From positions 372,001 to 436,000 of the forward strand of contig JAUCEF010000014.1 in NCBI GenBank assembly GCA_033558025.1: 64,000 bases of DNA, in the 5' to 3' direction. Below, piece after piece: positions 9,866-19,546 of this stretch. Origin of the DNA: Phytophthora sp. 'mugwort'. Taxonomy: Eukaryota > Oomycota > Peronosporomycetes > Peronosporales > Peronosporaceae. Each line of letters opens with the position of its first letter. The first letter of the stretch is position 1. The position numbers and the translations under genes were made by a program. Under the pieces are notes generated by a model that was given only the letters and a program-made list of their open reading frames with translations, was not told the origin of the DNA and did no database searches.

Positions 9866-10714
9866 ACGCGGCACGGCATGGGGAGGAGCTTTGGAGTTCG
9901 GGTGAGCGATGTGTGTGTGGCTGGGCCGGCTCTTTGATTGTGAGTCCTCAGCCACTCTTCCGCTCGCGAGCGGTATAGGGTAAATTTGCCCTATACCACC
10001 TTCCTGAATTTTGCCCAGCTCTTGTGGAGCTTTCACAAATGCAGTTTATTTTTCACATTCCCTCGAGAACGATGCGTCTGTTACTGTATATCCAAATTAA
10101 GAGGGTATTTGACTATTGAAGGAGGGAAATTAGCAAATATCAATGCTTTTTGTTAGTTTCTTTGACATTTAGTATAATAAAACTTCAAAGGCATCGAGTT
10201 TCAACCGTCTCGTTTCGCTCTAGTTTGTATTCATATAACTGCCCTTATAATCACCATCCTTACGACCGCTAGCCCCACGAATAATGGCGAATCTTTCAGC
10301 GTACAGCCTTGTTAACCCTATATACTTATTATCCAGATTGGGTGAATAATGACTTTAGAGCTAAGAACGCTCATAGTAGAAACCACGTGCGAGGCAAACC
10401 TTATCTGTAAATGTCTTTTAAAGTCATACCCACCCGGGACACCACGGCCGATCACAGGTCCCAGGTCCTCTCTTTAGTAACTCGTCCTAACCCCTTCCAG
10501 CTTGGGAAATGAAAGCAAGGGTCGAAGATTAGCAAGTAATGCGAGGGCCGCCGAAAACTCCTCAAACTAGCTAACAATAATGGGGCTTCGCCCAAAAAGG
10601 ATGTACTTTAGCAACCAGAATGGGTTAATTTAGCTACCAGAATGGGTTTAATTTGTTTAAAAAAAGTGGGCGACCGTCAGCACTGTACAGTAGTATTATT
10701 TATGCAATAGTATG
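9866..10714. other. Intergenic, nothing recognised
   Basis: No coding, RNA or mobile-element signal could be supported. A short local duplication (AGCAACCAGAATGGGTT / AGCTACCAGAATGGGTT) occurs at about 10611-10650. Confidence 0.5.
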
Positions 10715-10882
10715 CATTTTAATACATGCGATGAATTAATATTAATAGCGTTGTCCAGCAAGCAGCACAAAAGTTCCTCATTCGCAGGGCATTCATAAAA
10801 TGTCGGCTATGAATGGGACCCAAAGCGGCGTCACTCCTCTCCCTATAGCTCTTACTGGTTATCGAAAACTGCTCCGAACGCA
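10715..10882 (+). repeat. Dispersed repeat, copy B
   Basis: Second copy, same orientation, of the repeat at 823-992, diverged by substitutions and small indels. The similarity stops sharply on both sides, which bounds the repeat at about 170 bases. Confidence 0.85.
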
Positions 10883-12851
10883 GCTTCAACTAGAGAGTTC
10901 GGACGGCTACAGTACAAGTACAAGTACAACTCGCGCTGAAACTTGAATTTGGTCGTCCAAGAAAAGGAACCCATTTTTACAAAAATGGCACTTGGATCTT
11001 GCATTTGCGCTCCCACACCGTTTGCATGGTCTCGCAAGGCACCGCGTTGAGTCCATGGGCGACTTGGTGGGAGCAGTGATGAATCTCACGATGGGTCAAC
11101 TGACGGAGCGCGCTCCAGAGCGGCGGCGACGTCGACGTGGTGGTGAGCTAGGCGCACTTGGTGTCACCAACTTGGTGATGGGGCGGTTCCGAATCCTGCA
11201 CACGAATGAGGATGACTGCACTTCCAGGGGCAGGCAGCCTTGAGCTCATCTCCTTGTCGGAGACGCGCAGCGCGCTTCAGAAGTAAGGGGATGCGCTCGC
11301 GAACATACCGGTATGGTCGCGGCATGATTTGGCAAAAAATCTGTTAGGCTGTACGAAGGGTGAGCTGACGCAGCTGAAGGCACTGGCTTGCTTTCCTTAT
11401 GAGCCGTGTTCATAGTTGTCGATCTCCATTGGCGGAGATGCTGGATGTGCGAGCGAGTATTAACGGAGACCCAGTCACTCCATTTCCGACTTCGTGTCCC
11501 GTCATGAGATTGGTCTCTACAAATCTGGGGCTGTGTCAGCAAGCGCATTATCGGGGCACGACATCCTCAGCTGGATTCAATGCGAGGTTTTGACTTCACG
11601 ATGGAGGTGACCGGACTTTTTGCTGGCATTGACGTCGGCGACGACAGCTTCAGCGAGACTTACTGACGGATGACAAGTTTAATACTTACAGTAAAGGTTA
11701 ATACAGTACTGGTAGTTCGCCATCGCTCCGACAAAGAAGCGATAGCCATTCTGTTAAATGGGCTGCCATGGCATGCCACATCTGTGCAGCCGATATGTCA
11801 GCGTGGTCACGCCGCCGCTCTTGCTGTCCCGCGGCGCTGCAACAAAGTTCGGCTCGCAGTGCGGTCTCGCATAAAATAAAATACATGTAGTTCTAAATTA
11901 AAAATTATTATGTATAGGGAGCGGGGTCCCATCCCCAGCATCCGCCTCTCAGCGAGTTGTAAAGCGATGACAACCTGCGTATCGGCGCGTTCATTGGAGA
12001 CCTTCGTTGTCTCGCTCTTTTCGGATTTGACATGCATGCCACGTCTCCATTTTCGCCAGCGGCTCAGCTCACCCTGAGCCGGTGGCAAATGCTGAGCCGG
12101 TGGCGCATTCGCTAGAAGATGTGTCGTCATTGACGACTCGTTAGTATTGCCGAACATGCATATTGGTTGCCAAGTTACTTTAAAAACGCCTCTTGGCTGC
12201 TGGGTATGAGGTCCAGTATTGCCAACGAACGCACTCCGCCATCTCAAATTATCATATTACCTCGTATCATTAGCGTCCGCAACATTTGGAGAGCTGAGGC
12301 CTACAGGTTACTCAACAGAAAGTAGCCCCTCGACGGTCGACCGAAGTGAGGTCTGATTCGCGCTCGGAACCCTGTGAGATATACGGATCGCCGGTCCGGT
12401 GCTATGCGCACCAAATCATGTCAGCTAATGGAGATGGGTTCATGCCTGCAGTCTCAGACCGGCCGTCTCTGTACAGTGTAGTCGGTAGTCAGCAACACTA
12501 AATCGCGACCACGATTTTCACGTCAAAGGTGCGCTGCACATCGGAACTGCCAGTACCCTGGGACTCGCCGCTTCGTTTCCTAGTACATCCCGCTCGACTT
12601 TTTGTTAATGAGAAAATGCAGAACTAGCAGTGATAATTGCTGAAAAATGCGACTTTAGCCGCGCTGCAGACGAATTCGTCTGCCTTGGCCTTAATTTGAC
12701 GTGGTTCTTTTTTGACGTCGTTGTCTTACCCCATCTAATTTTTAGTCGTTCCGTTCATTATATTTCTTTAATATTTAACATTCTATTTGTGAAAACGTAA
12801 CCTAAATTTTCGGTTGATCATGTATGTAACCTTGGTGTACTGTACGCAACA
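10883..12851. other. Gene-poor region upstream of DPH5
   Basis: Several overlapping frames exist on both strands, but none is supported by composition, start context or family resemblance. The longest minus-strand frame (11807-12247, non-ATG start) contains a charged segment around HVKSEKSETTKVSNERAD that might be a coding fossil. I would not call a gene. Confidence 0.5.
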
Positions 12852-12866
12852 CTCCTTTCATATTGG
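12852..12866 (+). promoter_or_regulatory. Initiator-like motif of DPH5
   Basis: CCTTTCATATTGG, a TCANTY-type oomycete initiator, lies about 25-35 bases before the ATG at 12888. It supports that ATG and a short 5' leader. The match is weak. Confidence 0.3.
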
Positions 12867-12887
12867 TTGGCAAGCAAGACGCACAGC

Positions 12888-13775
12888 ATGGTACTTTACG
12901 TGGTTGGTCTGGGTCTCGGCGACGAGCAGGATGTGACGCTGCGTGGGCTGAACGCCATCAAGAAGTCCAAGAAGGTCTTCCTGGAGAACTACACATCGGT
13001 GCTGGGCGTGGAGCTGGATAAGCTGGGCGAGTTCTACGGCCGCGAGGTGATCCTGGCCGACCGCGATTGCGTCGAGACTGGCGCCGACCAGATCTTCGCC
13101 GATGCCAAGGACGACGATGTAGCCTTCCTCGTGGTGGGCGACCCGCTATGTGCCACGACGCACTCAGACCTGATCCTGCGTGCCAAGGAGCTGGACATCA
13201 AGGTGGAGGTGATCCACAACGCTTCGGTCATGGGCGCGGCGGGCGCCTGCGGCCTGCAGCTTTATTCGTTCGGCCAAACTGTATCCATCCCCTTCTTTCG
13301 AGAGGAGTGGCGCCCCGACAGCTTCTACGAGAAGATCCAGTACAACCGCCGCGGCGGCATGCACACGCTCTGTCTACTGGACATCAAGGTGAAAGAGCCC
13401 GACTTCGAGGCCATGTGTCGCGGCCGCACGGTCTTCCTGCCGCCACGCTTTATGACGGTGAATCAGGCCATCGAGCAGCTCATCGAAGTCGAGGAGAAGC
13501 GCCAGGAGGGCGCGTACACCAAGGACACGCTCTGCGTGGGCATGGCGCGCCTCGGCCAGAAGAACCAGATCATTATCGCCGGCACCATGGAGGAGCTGCT
13601 GACCGCTGACTTCGGCGCTCCGCTGCACTGCCTGGCGATTACCGGTGAGGTTCACCCGCTCGAGGAGGAGGTGCGTGTATTTGTTAAATGGGTTTGGTTG
13701 TTATGTGCAGAAGGCCGATATCATTGTTATTTTTGCGTACTGCAGATGCTCAAGCAGTTCTACGTTAAGAAATAG
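12888..13775 (+). CDS. DPH5: Diphthine methyl ester synthase (diphthamide biosynthesis)
   Basis: SAM-dependent methyltransferase of the tetrapyrrole-methylase fold that methylates the modified histidine intermediate on translation elongation factor 2 during diphthamide synthesis, in the cytosol. Visible family landmarks are the N-terminal [15 protein letters not shown], the SAM-site segment [36 protein letters not shown], and the C-terminal [16 protein letters not shown] followed by MLKQF. The ATG at 12888 matches the usual family start; an upstream TTG at 12867 is not used. Exons are 12888-13670 and 13746-13775, separated by a 75-nt intron. The spliced product is 270 residues, close to the roughly 285 of animal and fungal orthologues. 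Single housekeeping gene, well conserved. Confidence 0.93.
   Translation: MVLYVVGLGLGDEQDVTLRGLNAIKKSKKVFLENYTSVLGVELDKLGEFYGREVILADRDCVETGADQIFADAKDDDVAFLVVGDPLCATTHSDLILRAKELDIKVEVIHNASVMGAAGACGLQLYSFGQTVSIPFFREEWRPDSFYEKIQYNRRGGMHTLCLLDIKVKEPDFEAMCRGRTVFLPPRFMTVNQAIEQLIEVEEKRQEGAYTKDTLCVGMARLGQKNQIIIAGTMEELLTADFGAPLHCLAITGEVHPLEEEVRVFVKWVWLLCAEGRYHCYFCVLQMLKQFYVKK
13671..13745 (+). other. 75-nt intron of DPH5
   Basis: Starts GTGCGT and ends CTGCAG. Its length is a multiple of three and it contains no stop in the DPH5 frame, so an unspliced transcript would encode 25 extra residues ([15 protein letters not shown]...). The intron call rests on family alignment: HPLEEE should be followed directly by MLKQF. 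A shorter alternative acceptor (GTGCAG at about 13710) would keep foreign residues and is less likely. Confidence 0.8.
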
Positions 13776-14446
13776 AGCGAGAGAGCGAGAAGAAAGAGAG
13801 ACGTCAAGGACGAGTAGAAGGCACCTAAACAGTTTTTTTTCGGTTGGTGACATCTCACTTTTAGATATAGATCCAGTACAAGTCAGTCACATGCGACGTC
13901 TGCCCATCTCTACCTATTACTTATACCTGTGAACGAATTTGTAGACGACTATTATCTCCTTAGCGATCTTTTGCCTCCTAGCGAAACGTTCATAGCAGTC
14001 ACTGGTAGACTCAGTCAGGTGCGTTGTTGCAAATTTGTTATTAGGCATTAAACAATTATTGTGCTAGCATTGTGTGTTGAAACCGTCTAGCATTTATTTA
14101 GATGAAAGGACAAGAGCTCCACTCAACGGCTGCCACGTCCTTCCGTTCACCTGCCGGCGAGCGATCAAGCCGATTACGCCTCCAGGGTTACAGGGCTTTT
14201 AATAACGTTATTTTTCCCAGTGGTTCAAATTGCGTTTTTGCCAGAATTTACTTGTGGCCTGCGTGTCATGAGCCTCATCGACGCGTCCATGTTGCCGTGA
14301 CAGAGCCGTTTGTTTCGTGATAGATCACGACTAGTTTTTGCAAATCTAGGTCGTCTTGTCTCTTCTGCACATCTTCATTACTACAGGCACTGTCCAAGGG
14401 GCTACGCGATTGCTGGGCCCGGCTCCGGGACGTTCCTCGTCGAAGA
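13776..14446. other. Intergenic between DPH5 and transporter 1
   Basis: 3' flank of DPH5 and upstream region of the transporter gene. Apart from the initiator at its end, nothing is recognised. Confidence 0.5.
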
Positions 14447-14447
14447 G

Positions 14448-14466
14448 CTCGTTCACTTCTCAATTG
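14448..14466 (+). promoter_or_regulatory. Initiator of POT transporter 1
   Basis: TTCACTTCTCAATTGG, an oomycete initiator (TCAYTYY), lies about 45-55 bases before ATG 14508. The tandem paralogue has the matching TCACTTTCCAATTGG at the equivalent place, although the surrounding upstream DNA differs. That conservation argues for function. Confidence 0.55.
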
Positions 14467-14507
14467 GATCTCCGCCGCGCACACCCACAAAGAACCTCTA
14501 GACCGCC

Positions 14508-16370
14508 ATGGGAGTCACCACTGCTCCCTTCAAGTCGCCCATGGGCTCGCCCGCAGTGCCCTATGAGTCCGTACAGACAATGTGGGAGACTCGTCCACGC
14601 AAGTACAAGAACGTCCTGTTCCAAGTGTGTTCGTTCATTTTGATGATGGAGCTGGCCGAGCGGCTCAGCTACTACGGTATTAATCAAGGTCTCAAGAACT
14701 TCATGCAGAAGATCGGATGGAGTCTCGTGTCCGCCAGTGCTCTGAAGAGTACCTGGACGTCCATCTGTTACCTCACGCCTCTCTTCGGTGCATACCTGGC
14801 CGATGAGCGATGGGGCCGCTTCCGAACGATTCTGACGTTCGGTATCTGGTACTGCGTTGGTGACTTTTTGGTGGCAATTGCCGCCTACCCCACCATCATG
14901 ACGAATTCTGCTGCTGTGAACCCAATCTTCATCATTGGATTGTTTGTCGGTATTGGTATTGGTACGGGTGCTATCAAGTCCAACGTCATTACTCTCGGTG
15001 CTGATCAATTCGACCCGCATGACCCCAGTGAAGTCCACCAGAAAGAGACGTTCTTTTCGTACTTCTACTTCTGTATCAACCTTGGTTCCGGTGTCTCGTA
15101 CGGTTACCTGTCGATCCTGTGTGTTGATGGCTCGGCTCAGATTCCTGCTGAGTATGGCTACTTCGCGACGTACATGATCTGCGCCTGTGTGATGATGCTT
15201 GCTATTATCATGCTCTGTGTCGGCTACCCTCGCTACGTGTTCATGCCTCCCAACGATCGTTCCATTTCAATGTTGTGTCGTCTTGGCTGGGCTAACGCGA
15301 AGCAGACACGTCACGGCTTCATCCTCGTTTCGGCCACGCTTTGTTTCCTGGCTGCGTTGATTGTGAATGTGATTGCCGCCTTCACCGTCGACAGCGGCAA
15401 CGTTGGCAACATTTTGTCATACATAGCTGCCGTGCTCGTGCTTGCGGGTATTGTAGGCTGGGTGTATGCTGGCCAGGACCAGTCATTCCTGGATGTCTCC
15501 AAGAGCAGCATGGGCGGAACTTTCGCCGACGAGCGTGTCGAGGGCTACAAAAAGCTGGTGCGTGTGCTCCCTTATGCTGCCTTCACGATCATCTGGCAGT
15601 GCGCATACGACCAGACGGACGCCAACTTCCAGTCCATCACGCAGCAGTGCGACCTGCGTCTCGACACGAGCGACCCGGACAGCTCGCAGATCCCTGGAGC
15701 CATGCTTGGTGTGTTCGACCCGATCGTGATTGTCATCTGCATTCCCGTCCTCGACTCAATTATCTACCCGATGTACACCAAGAGGGTTGGCAAGTCTCCC
15801 AGTCAGTTCGGCAAGTCTTGCGTCGGTCTCATCATTGCTATCGTCGGCATCTTCTGGGCCGGTATCTTTGAGGTGATCCGTCGTAACGCTGGCGCTCTGC
15901 AGGACAACGGAGCCCCGATTCGTGATGGTGGCAGTTCGCAGCCTATGAACAACATCTCGTGGGCTGCTGCAATCCCCAACTACATCTTTATCGGTCTGGC
16001 CGAGTGTCTGATCAACGTCACGGCCTACGATCTCGTCTACTCTTCGGTGCCCATGTCACTCAAGTCGATGGCGCAGGCTGTGATCCTATTCATGAGCTCC
16101 ATGGGCTCCATCCTCACGTCGGTCTTCACCATCATGTTCTCCAAGTCGCTCCCGTCCGACAATCTGAACAAAGACCATCTCGAGAACATGTTCTTCACTG
16201 TGGGCGCTGTCAGCGTCATTAACTTCGTCTTCTTCGTGATCACCATGAAGAAGATGAACATGGGCATGTCTTCTTCACCCGAACGTGACCACCTCGGCAA
16301 TGAGGTCCAGAACCTTCTTGATGAGAAGTTGTCTGTGAGCTCCCGCCAGAGTGTTGCGGCCATTAAGTAG
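14508..16370 (+). CDS. Proton-coupled oligopeptide transporter (POT/PTR2), copy 1
   Basis: 620-residue membrane protein of the POT/PTR2 (SLC15-type) family of the major facilitator superfamily, which imports di- and tripeptides or related nitrogen compounds with protons. Seen directly: a cytosolic N-tail of about 35 residues; the ELAERLSYYG motif in TM1 (E48-E51-R52, the proton/substrate ExxER motif); LADERWGRFRTI in the TM2-3 loop; GTGAIKSNVITLGADQF; PTR2 signature 2 in FFSYFYFCINLGSG; and about twelve hydrophobic segments. The frame is intact and intronless. The neighbouring gene at 17576 is a close paralogue in the same orientation, so this is a tandem duplication. The actual substrate cannot be read from sequence. 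The C-tail (LLDEKLSVSSRQSVA) is serine-rich and may be regulated by phosphorylation, which is inference. Confidence 0.93.
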   Translation: MGVTTAPFKSPMGSPAVPYESVQTMWETRPRKYKNVLFQVCSFILMMELAERLSYYGINQGLKNFMQKIGWSLVSASALKSTWTSICYLTPLFGAYLADERWGRFRTILTFGIWYCVGDFLVAIAAYPTIMTNSAAVNPIFIIGLFVGIGIGTGAIKSNVITLGADQFDPHDPSEVHQKETFFSYFYFCINLGSGVSYGYLSILCVDGSAQIPAEYGYFATYMICACVMMLAIIMLCVGYPRYVFMPPNDRSISMLCRLGWANAKQTRHGFILVSATLCFLAALIVNVIAAFTVDSGNVGNILSYIAAVLVLAGIVGWVYAGQDQSFLDVSKSSMGGTFADERVEGYKKLVRVLPYAAFTIIWQCAYDQTDANFQSITQQCDLRLDTSDPDSSQIPGAMLGVFDPIVIVICIPVLDSIIYPMYTKRVGKSPSQFGKSCVGLIIAIVGIFWAGIFEVIRRNAGALQDNGAPIRDGGSSQPMNNISWAAAIPNYIFIGLAECLINVTAYDLVYSSVPMSLKSMAQAVILFMSSMGSILTSVFTIMFSKSLPSDNLNKDHLENMFFTVGAVSVINFVFFVITMKKMNMGMSSSPERDHLGNEVQNLLDEKLSVSSRQSVAAIK

Positions 16371-17503
16371 AAGTAGACGTTGTTATATGGATGAAGACAG
16401 TGATCAGGTAACGAGGTAACTGCTACACACATACCAAATTTTGTATTCATTTGATCTTTTTGCTTTTGTTTTTACTAACGAGATCGATACTTATCTTAAG
16501 CTGCATTACGTACAGTGCTAAACGCAGTTGTCTTCGCAGTACAGTTGTCAAAAGTGAACTCAGGTTTCAATTACGAGCCTGGCTTCCGAAGAGTATGGAT
16601 ACGATATGGTAGTATTTGGTGAAGAGAGTGCACAAGGCAACGCTGACGTGATTGAGGTCGAATGAGATTAAAGCTGCAGAAGATTTATCGTGTGGTCTGC
16701 GTTCGCCTGAATTAAAATTTGTGCCACAGCCAGCGGCCTGGCCGTCGTGGAGAACGTGGAATTAAGTACACGGTGTAACGGGGCGTACAGCCTGCATGTC
16801 GACGTAGTCGTCACTTCATTCCGCTGCTCGCTGGTCGAGTTTGTCACGGTACTTACCTATTGACCTTATTTGGTCACACAGGCCCAAGACCCCCCCCATT
16901 ACAGTAGTATAGCAAACGGGCATGCCGCTTCTTGATGATCCCATGCGATTATCTACAATGGTATATCAAGCTAGCTCCACGGCACCAACATTTTCCTTAC
17001 AAATGCTGTCGGGCAGTCCGTTATGGGATCATTTCAAGCATTCTGCGCCCTACTCAGCTGGTAGAGCATTAAATAGCCGGCTCATGGCGATGGCATTCTA
17101 CTGTATTGACTGTGAGCGCAGCCAGTGCCTGAGGTGACTCAAAGAGCCAGCCAAAGAGATGGGTTATGCCAGCAGCGCCTTTCGTCTGCAGATTTTCGTG
17201 GCCCGTCTCTGATTCGTCTACATGGGAGATGAGCACTAGCAAAACCTGTAAAATAGTATCATAAAAATATATAGTTTAGCAGTTTGTTCTATATATAGTT
17301 GTTAATAATACAGTTTACTATTACGATACTACATAATTATTATATGGTGCTTATGACCTTAAAGATCTCTGTCAGATACGCACCAGGATAGCCAGGTTCA
17401 ACGACTGACCACTGGCTCCAGTTCATGATCGTCGCTTGTCCCTCTGCGCCGTGACGGGGATAAAGGCACTGCAACCGCCACCGCGGTTCGAGTTTGAAAG
17501 GCT
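16371..17503. other. Intergenic between the two transporters
   Basis: No gene is seen. A segment at about 17055-17085 resembles a tRNA D-arm/A-box but lacks the rest of a tRNA. The AT-rich 17220-17360 part is probably promoter-distal spacer. Confidence 0.5.
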
Positions 17504-17521
17504 GCTCTCACTTTCCAATTG
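17504..17521 (+). promoter_or_regulatory. Initiator of POT transporter 2
   Basis: CTCTCACTTTCCAATTGG fits the oomycete initiator and corresponds to the motif before transporter 1. It lies about 55-70 bases before ATG 17576. Confidence 0.6.
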
Positions 17522-17575
17522 GACCTCGAGCGCCTACTTCGACTTGGACAAGATAAAGACAACAAGAGGCTAAGC

Positions 17576-19438
17576 ATGGGTGTCACGACTGCCCCTCTCA
17601 AGTCCCCTATGGGGTCACCGGCAGTGCCCTATGAGTCCGTCCAGACCATGTGGGAGGCTCGTCCACGCAAATACAAGAGCATCCTGTTCCAAGTTTGCAT
17701 ATTCATCCTCATGATGGAGCTGGCTGAGCGACTTAGCTATTTCGGTATAAATCAAGGTCTCAAGAACTTCATGCAGAAGATCGGATGGAGTCTCGTGTCC
17801 GCCAGTGCTCTGAAGAGTACCTGGACGTCCATCTGTTACCTCACGCCTCTCTTCGGTGCATACCTGGCCGATGAGCGATGGGGCCGCTTCCGAACGATTC
17901 TGACGTTCGGTATCTGGTACTGCGTTGGTGACTTTTTGGTGGCAATTGCCGCCTACCCGACCATCATGACGAATTCTGCTGCTGTGAACCCAATCTTCAT
18001 CATCGGATTGTTTGTCGGTATCGGTATTGGTACGGGCTGCATCAAATCCAGCGTAATTACGCTCGGTGCTGATCAGTTCGACCCGCATGACCCCAGTGAA
18101 GTCCACCAGAAAGAGACGTACTTTTCGTACTTTTACTTCTGTATTAACGTCGGCTCCGGTATCTCGTACGGTTACCTGTCGATCCTATGCGTTGATGGCT
18201 CGGCGCAGATCCCCGCGGAATACGGCTACTTCGCGACGTACCTGATTTGTGCCTGTGTGATGGCGCTCGCTGTCGTCATGCTCTGCATCGGCTACCCTCG
18301 CTATGTGTTCCAGCCGCCGAACGATCGTTCGATTTCCATGCTGTGTCGATTGGTCTGGGCGAACGCGCATGAGACTCGCAAGGGCTTAATCCTTCTTCTC
18401 AGTATGGGCTTCTTTTTGGGTGCTCTGGTCGTCAACGTCGCCGCTGCCTTCTCTGCTTCCCACGGGGATATCGGCAACATCTTGTCGTATATTGCTGCGG
18501 TGCTGGTGCTCGCTGGTGTCGTATCGTGGGTGTATATTGGACAGAATCAGTCGTTCTTGGACGCGTCCAAGGTCAGTCACGGCGGTTCCTTTGATGACGA
18601 GCGTGTCGAAGGCTACAAAAAACTGGTTCGCGTCTTGCCGTACTCGGCGTTTACTATTATCTGGAATTGTGCCTACGACCAGACGGACGCCAACTTCCAG
18701 TCCATCACACAGCAGTGCGACCTGCGTCTCGACACGAGCGACCCGGACAGCTCCCAGATCCCTGGTGCCATGTTGGGCGTATTTGACCCGATCGTGATTG
18801 TCATTTGCATCCCCATTCTGGACTCGTTCGTGTACCCAAAATACCAAAAGTGGATGGGCAAACCTGCCAGTCAATTCGGCAAGGCAGCGACTGGTCTCGC
18901 GATCGCAATCGTTGGTCTCTTCTGGACTGGCATCTTCGAAGTGATCCGTCGTAACGCTGGCGCTCTGCAGGACAACGGAGCCCCGATTCGTGATGGTGGC
19001 AGTTCGCAGCCTATGAACAACATCTCGTGGGCTGCTGCAATCCCCAACTACATCTTTATCGGTCTGGCCGAGTGTCTGATCAACGTGACGTCGTACGATC
19101 TCGTCTACTCTTCGGTGCCCATGTCACTCAAGTCGATGGCGCAGGCTGTGATCCTATTCATGAGCTCCATGGGCTCCATCCTCACGTCGGTCTTCACCAT
19201 CATGTTCTCCAAGTCGCTCCCGTCCGACAATCTGAACAAAGACCATCTCGAGTACATGTTCTTCACCATGGGCGCTGTTAGCACAATTAACTTTATCTTC
19301 TTCGTCATCATCTTGAAAAAGATGAACATGGGCATGTCTTCTTCCCCGGTCCTTGATACAATGGGCAATGAAGTCGCCGGTCTGCTGGATGAGAAACTGT
19401 CAGTCAGTTCACGACAAAGTGTAGCCACAACTAAGTAA
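17576..19438 (+). CDS. Proton-coupled oligopeptide transporter (POT/PTR2), copy 2
   Basis: 620-residue paralogue of the upstream transporter with the same topology and motifs: ELAERLSYFG in TM1 (Tyr to Phe at the last aromatic position), GTGCIKSSVITLGADQF, and YFSYFYFCINVGSG for PTR2 signature 2. The ATG at 17576 is chosen because it aligns exactly with the start of copy 1; the open frame runs further upstream only from a TTG codon. Sequence differences cluster in the middle third (for example ETRKGLILLLSMGFFLGAL) and in the central loop (KYQKWMGKPASQFGKA), whereas other parts are identical at the DNA level. The genes may differ in substrate preference or expression, which is inference. Intact and intronless. 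Confidence 0.93.
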   Translation: MGVTTAPLKSPMGSPAVPYESVQTMWEARPRKYKSILFQVCIFILMMELAERLSYFGINQGLKNFMQKIGWSLVSASALKSTWTSICYLTPLFGAYLADERWGRFRTILTFGIWYCVGDFLVAIAAYPTIMTNSAAVNPIFIIGLFVGIGIGTGCIKSSVITLGADQFDPHDPSEVHQKETYFSYFYFCINVGSGISYGYLSILCVDGSAQIPAEYGYFATYLICACVMALAVVMLCIGYPRYVFQPPNDRSISMLCRLVWANAHETRKGLILLLSMGFFLGALVVNVAAAFSASHGDIGNILSYIAAVLVLAGVVSWVYIGQNQSFLDASKVSHGGSFDDERVEGYKKLVRVLPYSAFTIIWNCAYDQTDANFQSITQQCDLRLDTSDPDSSQIPGAMLGVFDPIVIVICIPILDSFVYPKYQKWMGKPASQFGKAATGLAIAIVGLFWTGIFEVIRRNAGALQDNGAPIRDGGSSQPMNNISWAAAIPNYIFIGLAECLINVTSYDLVYSSVPMSLKSMAQAVILFMSSMGSILTSVFTIMFSKSLPSDNLNKDHLEYMFFTMGAVSTINFIFFVIILKKMNMGMSSSPVLDTMGNEVAGLLDEKLSVSSRQSVATTK

Positions 19439-19546
19439 AAGCTTTTTTGCAAGATGTGGAAAATGTATTGAAATACATCGATCGTGGTACGGAACTCAAA
19501 AGTAACTACAGCATTCCTTGTCGACCCTCAGTCTGGCTCTTGGCAG

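Noticed and set aside
11807..12247. 146-codon minus frame
   Set aside because: No ATG at its start, mixed composition and no recognised domain; only a short charged part looks coding.
13067..13609. 180-codon plus frame inside DPH5
   Set aside because: Out-of-frame shadow of a gene recognised with high confidence.
17050..17095. tRNA-like D-arm/A-box (CTACTCAGCTGGTAGAGC)
   Set aside because: No B-box, T-arm or acceptor stem could be built around it; at most a tRNA or SINE relic.
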